This document shows, piece by piece, positions 7,102 to 10,075 of a DNA stretch of 10,075 bases. Each line of letters starts with the position of its first letter. The first letter of the stretch is position 1. Source of the stretch: Betaproteobacteria bacterium. GTDB lineage: Bacteria; Pseudomonadota; Gammaproteobacteria; Burkholderiales; CAIKXV01. The stretch covers positions 1-10,075 of the forward strand of contig CANGUQ010000109.1 in the NCBI GenBank assembly GCA_947456915.1, given 5' to 3'. Both the position numbers and the translations under genes were made by a program. A model generated the notes under the pieces. It had not been told where the DNA came from, made no database searches, and was given only the letters and a program-made list of their open reading frames with translations.

Positions 7102-7795
7102 GATCGCCTCCGGCAGGCAACGCCGCGGCAGCGAGCCGCGCCTCGCGGGCGCGCTGCGCTGCGAGCGCGAGCTGGTCGATGAGCGGTCGCAGCGTCTCGC
7201 GCTTGAGCCGCAGCGCCGCCGGATTGACGATCAGCCGCGCGCTCACCTGCGAGATCTCCTCGACCGCCACCAGATTGTTCGCCTTGAGCGTGTTGCCGGT
7301 GTCCACCAGATCGACGATCACGTCGGCGAGACCGGTGAGCGGGGCGAGCTCCATCGACCCGTAGAGCTTGATCATGTCGACGTGCAGGCCCTTGCGCGCG
7401 AAGTGCTCGCGCGCAATGCGCTCGAACTTGGTCGCCGCGCGCAGGCGCCGACGCTCGGCGACCGCCTGCGCGTAGTCGAAATCGGCCCGCGCCGCCACCA
7501 CCATGCGGCAGCGCGCGATGTCCAGATCAACCGGCTGATACAGGCCGTCGCCGCCGTGCTCGTCGAGCACGTCCTTGCCCGCCACCCCCAGATCGGCGCC
7601 GCCGAACTGGACGTAGGTGGGCACGTCGGTGGCGCGCACGATGACCACGCGCACGTCCTCGCGGTTGGTCGGCACGATCAGCTTGCGCGAGCGCTCGGGG
7701 TCGAGCGCGGGCGCGAGCCCGGCCTGGGCCAGCAGCGGCAGCGTGTCGTCGTAGATCCGTCCCTTGGACAGGGCGATGGTGATGATCGGCGGCAT
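7094..7795 (-). CDS. hisG: ATP phosphoribosyltransferase, short form HisG
   Basis: HisG joins ATP and PRPP to phosphoribosyl-ATP, the committed and feedback-controlled first step of histidine synthesis. The 233-residue protein is the short form: it has the two periplasmic-binding-like catalytic lobes but lacks the C-terminal ACT-like regulatory domain of the roughly 300-residue long form. Motifs are TIALSKGRIYDDTLP (6-20), RATDVPTYVQFGGADLG (54-70), and the PRPP-binding loop ADVIVDLVDTGNTLKANNL (157-175). Short HisG needs HisZ, a HisRS-like subunit, for activity and histidine feedback; hisZ is not in this window. The ATG at 7795-7793 gives the standard N-terminus; an in-frame TTG 33 codons upstream is rejected. 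After TLRPLIDQL the tail of about 25 residues is Ala/Arg-rich and a little long. The Shine-Dalgarno site is weak. Confidence 0.97.
   Translation of the reverse strand: MPPIITIALSKGRIYDDTLPLLAQAGLAPALDPERSRKLIVPTNREDVRVVIVRATDVPTYVQFGGADLGVAGKDVLDEHGGDGLYQPVDLDIARCRMVVAARADFDYAQAVAERRRLRAATKFERIAREHFARKGLHVDMIKLYGSMELAPLTGLADVIVDLVDTGNTLKANNLVAVEEISQVSARLIVNPAALRLKRETLRPLIDQLALAAQRAREARLAAAALPAGGDRG
7107..7111 (-). promoter_or_regulatory. Ribosome binding site of hisD, supporting a GTG start
   Basis: The minus strand reads GGAGG within the last codons of hisG, five bases before the GTG at 7101-7099. It supports GTG over the internal ATG (Met15 of the protein, at 7059-7057). Confidence 0.75.
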
Positions 7796-7831
7796 GGACC
7801 GGAGTGTCCTGACGTTCGTGTACGGCACCGG

Positions 7832-7844
7832 GCAGCGGCGCTGC
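7832..7844 (-). other. Hairpin in the hisG leader (proximal)
   Basis: GCAGC-GGC-GCTGC, a perfect 5-bp stem with a 3-base loop (the whole 13-mer is an inverted repeat around one base). It lies 37 bases before the hisG ATG and 11 bases from the second hairpin. Possible leader structure; no T-run follows. Confidence 0.3.
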
Positions 7845-7855
7845 GCGGGCCGCCG

Positions 7856-7870
7856 CGCCCGCAGCGGGCG
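7856..7870 (-). other. Hairpin in the hisG leader (distal)
   Basis: CGCCCG-CTG-CGGGCG on the minus strand, a perfect 6-bp all-GC stem with a 3-base loop. It sits between the candidate -10 box and the proximal hairpin. Not followed by T residues, so not a terminator. It could shape the hisG leader or be compositional chance. Confidence 0.3.
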
Positions 7871-7902
7871 GGAAACCGGCGTCGAGCAGAGCAAAGCCGA
7901 TG

Positions 7903-7908
7903 ATTCTA
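7903..7908 (-). promoter_or_regulatory. Candidate -10 box for the his cluster, between murA and hisG
   Basis: The minus strand reads TAGAAT (in GGGTTAGAATCATC), a 5 of 6 match to TATAAT and the only AT-rich patch in the 135-base murA-hisG gap. It starts 22 bases after the murA stop and would give a leader of roughly 100 bases before the hisG ATG. No TTGACA-like -35 is seen at 16-18 bases spacing, where the sequence is GC-rich. It may need an activator, may be an alternative promoter to readthrough from murA, or may be chance. Confidence 0.35.
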
Positions 7909-7930
7909 ACCCGAGGCCGGGCGCCGCCCC

Positions 7931-9184
7931 TCAGGCAGCGCGCCTGATCCGCGCGCCCAGCCCCGACAGCTTGCGTTCGATCGCCTCGTACCCCCGGTCC
8001 AGGTGGTAGATGCGGTCGATCACCGTCTCTCCACGCGCGGCCAGGGCGGCGATGATCAGGCTCGCCGAGGCGCGCAGGTCGGTAGCCATCACCGCGGCGC
8101 CGTCGAGCGCGGGCACGCCCTGCACGATCGCGGTGTTGCCGTCGATCTCGATCTGCGCGCCCATGCGCTTCATCTCCAGCGCGTGCATGAACCGGTTCTC
8201 GAAGATGGTCTCCACGATCGTCGCCGTGCCCTCGGCAACGCAGTCGAGCGCCATCAGCTGCGCCTGCATGTCGGTGGCGAAGCCGGGGTAGGGCGCGGTG
8301 CGCACGCTCACCGCGCGCGCGCGCTCGGGCATCAGCAGGTGAATCGAGTCGGCGCCGGTGTCGATGCGCGCGCCGGCCTCGCGCAGCTTGTCCAGCACGG
8401 CCGACAGGTGCGCCGGATTGGCCCCGCGCACCAGCACCTCGCCGCGGGTGGCCGCCGCCGCGGCGAGGAAGGTTCCCGCCTCGATGCGGTCGGGCATGAT
8501 CCGCCACTGCGCCCGGTGCAGCCGGTCGACGCCATCGATCACGATCTCGCTCTCGCCGGCGCCGCTCACGCGCGCGCCCATCGCGTTCAGACAGTGGGCG
8601 AGTTCCGCGACCTCGGGCTCGCGCGCTGCATTCTCGATCACCGTTCTGCCCTGCGCGAGCACCGCGGCCATCATCAGGTTCTCGGTGCCGGTGACCGACA
8701 CGATGTCCATGAAGATGCGGGCTCCGCGCAGGCGCGGCGCGCGCGCCTCGATGTAGCCGTGCTCGATCGAGATCTCCGCGCCCAGCGCCTGCAGACCCTT
8801 GATGTGCAGGTCGACCGGGCGCTGCCCGATCGCACAGCCGCCGGGGAGCGACACCCGCGCACGGCCGTGGCGCGCGAGCATCGGACCGAGCACCAGGATC
8901 GAGGCGCGCATCGTGCGCACCAGTTCGTAGGGCGCCTCGAGCCGGGCAAGCTGCGCGCAGTCGATCACGACGCTGCCGTCGCCGCGGTCGGCGACGCTCG
9001 CTCCCATCTGGCCGAGCAGCTTCTCGGTGGTAGCCACGTCGCGCAGCCGCGGCACGTTGGCGAGTTCCAGCGGCTCGGCCGACAGGATCGCCGCGCACAG
9101 CACAGGCAGCGCGGCGTTCTTCGCGCCCGAGATGTCCACCTCTCCGGCGAGCCGCACGCCGCCTTCGATCACCAGCTTGTCCAT
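7931..9184 (-). CDS. murA: UDP-N-acetylglucosamine 1-carboxyvinyltransferase MurA
   Basis: MurA transfers enolpyruvate from PEP to UDP-GlcNAc, the first committed step of peptidoglycan synthesis in the cytoplasm and the target of fosfomycin. The 417-residue length is normal. It is a two-domain EPSP-synthase-like fold. Key residues are K22 (ISGAKNAALP), the active-site and fosfomycin-binding C117 (LPGGCAIGQRPVDLH), the general-base D305 (GFATDMQAQ) and R397 (LDRGYE). GTENLMMAAVLA (166-177) and DLRASASLIIAAL (369-381) are further signature segments. Because Cys rather than Asp is at 117, the usual fosfomycin-sensitive type is expected. The ATG at 9184-9182 gives MDKLVIEGG; the 31-residue in-frame extension runs back into the permease gene. 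It starts 19 bases after the permease stop and may be cotranscribed with it; hisG follows after 135 bases. Confidence 0.98.
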   Translation of the reverse strand: MDKLVIEGGVRLAGEVDISGAKNAALPVLCAAILSAEPLELANVPRLRDVATTEKLLGQMGASVADRGDGSVVIDCAQLARLEAPYELVRTMRASILVLGPMLARHGRARVSLPGGCAIGQRPVDLHIKGLQALGAEISIEHGYIEARAPRLRGARIFMDIVSVTGTENLMMAAVLAQGRTVIENAAREPEVAELAHCLNAMGARVSGAGESEIVIDGVDRLHRAQWRIMPDRIEAGTFLAAAAATRGEVLVRGANPAHLSAVLDKLREAGARIDTGADSIHLLMPERARAVSVRTAPYPGFATDMQAQLMALDCVAEGTATIVETIFENRFMHALEMKRMGAQIEIDGNTAIVQGVPALDGAAVMATDLRASASLIIAALAARGETVIDRIYHLDRGYEAIERKLSGLGARIRRAA

Positions 9185-9203
9185 GGTCCGTCCGTTGCGG
9201 TGG

Positions 9204-10004
9204 TCAGTGCCGAAGCTTGTAGCCGCTCCTGAGCAGCAGCAGCGCCCAGGCTCCCACCGCCACGACACAGGCGGCAACCACGGCGAACGACAGCCACGGA
9301 GAGACGTCGGAAGCGCCGAAGAAGCCCCAGCGGAATCCGTCGACCATGTAGAACACCGGGTTCAGATGCGAGACGGCCTGCCAGAACGCCGGCAGCGAGT
9401 GCACGGAGTAGAACACCCCGGCGAGAAACGTGAGCGGTACCACGACGAAGTGCTGGAACACCGCGAGCTGGTCGACCTTGTCGCAGTAGACCCCGGCGAT
9501 CAGGCCGAGCGCACCCAGCACCGCCGCGCTGCCGGCGGCGAAGGCGAGAATCGCCAGCGGATGGGCCAGCGCGAGCGGCGCGAACCAGGAACCGACCAGC
9601 AGCACCGCGGCACCGCACAGCGTGCCGCGCAGCACCGCGGCCAGCACGTAGGCACCGACGATCTCCGCCGGCGACAGCGGCGGCAGCAGCATGAAGACCA
9701 GGTTGCCGGTCATCTTCGACTGGATCATCGACGAGGACGAGTTCGCGAACGCGTTCTGCAGCACCGTCATCATCGCCAGTCCGGGCAGCAGAAACGCGCC
9801 GTAGGCCACGCCCGGAAACACATCGACGTGGCCGGAGAGCACGTGCGCGAAGATCATCAGGTAGAGCAGCGTGGTCACCACCGGCGCCATCACCGTCTGC
9901 ATGCTCACCTTCCAGAAACGCAGCGTCTCCTTGAACAGCAGCGTGAGGAAACCACCGCGGGCGGTAGCGTCAGGCAGGGCGATGGGCAGCGAACGTTCGG
10001 ACAC
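9204..10004 (-). CDS. ABC-2 type transporter permease (YadH-like)
   Basis: This is the membrane subunit of an ABC exporter of the ABC-2 family (the YadG/YadH and NodI/NodJ type); its substrate cannot be told from sequence. The protein has 266 residues with about six hydrophobic segments, roughly 36-55, 66-85, 113-141, 146-172, 183-201 and 238-258. The N-terminal amphipathic stretch LFKETLRFWKVSMQTV (23-38), the conserved QNAFANSSSSMIQSK (83-97) and the segment PLTFLAGVFYSVHSLPAFWQ (190-209) followed by HLNPVFYMVDGFR (213-225) are typical of the family. The start is a GTG at 10004-10002, the first start codon after an in-frame TAA at 10058-10056; no clear ribosome binding site is seen. The ATPase gene would normally lie just upstream, off the window. 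In related Betaproteobacteria a bolA-like gene usually separates this permease from murA; here only 19 bases do. Confidence 0.9.
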   Translation of the reverse strand: MSERSLPIALPDATARGGFLTLLFKETLRFWKVSMQTVMAPVVTTLLYLMIFAHVLSGHVDVFPGVAYGAFLLPGLAMMTVLQNAFANSSSSMIQSKMTGNLVFMLLPPLSPAEIVGAYVLAAVLRGTLCGAAVLLVGSWFAPLALAHPLAILAFAAGSAAVLGALGLIAGVYCDKVDQLAVFQHFVVVPLTFLAGVFYSVHSLPAFWQAVSHLNPVFYMVDGFRWGFFGASDVSPWLSFAVVAACVVAVGAWALLLLRSGYKLRH

Positions 10005-10075
10005 GGTGGCGGAGGCAAGAGCGACTGATGGCGCGAGACGCGGGGCGCGCGGATGTTACACCCGCCGCCCCGGCA

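Noticed and set aside
5809..7182. Plus-strand open frame of 457 codons opposite hisD
   Set aside because: Antisense shadow of hisD with Arg/His/Ala-rich low-complexity translation and no family features.
7796..7894. N-terminal extension of HisG by 33 codons from a TTG
   Set aside because: The extension (Arg/Pro/Cys-rich) is unlike any HisG N-terminus, and the ATG at 7795 gives the canonical start just before TIALSKGR.
7796..7930. Histidine leader peptide attenuator before hisG
   Set aside because: No frame in the gap has a run of histidine codons, and neither hairpin is followed by a T-run.
7527..9098. Minus-strand open frame of 523 codons overlapping murA and hisG in another frame
   Set aside because: MurA and HisG are complete with all key residues in their own frames; this alternative frame is Arg/Ala/Gly-rich with no domain.
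8003..9232. Plus-strand open frame of 409 codons opposite murA
   Set aside because: Antisense shadow of murA; the composition reflects third-position GC bias rather than a protein.

Overview
The window is a GC-rich (clearly above 60% by eye) piece of bacterial core chromosome. Every convincing gene lies on the minus strand. Read in the direction of transcription (from high to low coordinates) the order is: ABC-2 transporter permease, murA, hisG, hisD, hisC, hisB, hisH, hisA, hisF, hisI, hisE, tatA, tatB. This compact chain of murA, the histidine genes and tat is typical of Betaproteobacteria. The short regulatory-domain-less HisG, separate HisI and HisE, single-function HisB and TatA/TatB of the betaproteobacterial type agree with that. 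I cannot place it to family or genus from sequence alone.

Region by region: 10075-10005 is a short lead-in to the permease. 10004-9204 is the membrane half of an ABC exporter whose ATPase would lie off the window. 9184-7931 is murA, the first committed step of peptidoglycan synthesis. 7930-7796 is a non-coding leader with a possible promoter -10 box and two GC hairpins. 7795-909 is a complete set of nine histidine genes, several joined by 4 to 10 base overlaps (hisG/hisD 8, hisD/hisC 4, hisH/hisA 10, hisF/hisI 4). The gaps within it are 77 bases (hisC-hisB), 69 (hisB-hisH), 37 (hisI-hisE) and 13 (hisA-hisF). A GC hairpin follows hisE. 788-552 is tatA with a clear ribosome binding site. 368-1 is tatB, cut by the window edge.

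Together HisG, HisI, HisE, HisA, HisH/HisF, HisB, HisC and HisD cover PRPP plus ATP to histidine, except the histidinol-phosphate phosphatase step (HisB here has only the dehydratase domain) and HisZ, the partner the short HisG normally needs. Both must be encoded elsewhere. TatA and TatB, with TatC presumably just off the left edge, form the twin-arginine translocase for folded proteins.

I found no mobile element, CRISPR array, RNA gene, phage gene or unknown defence-like system. The points worth a second look are modest: no bolA-like gene between the permease and murA, no HIT-family gene between hisE and tatA, a C-terminal tail on HisH reaching into hisA, unusually long gaps around tatA, and possible regulatory structure before hisG, after hisE and before hisB.
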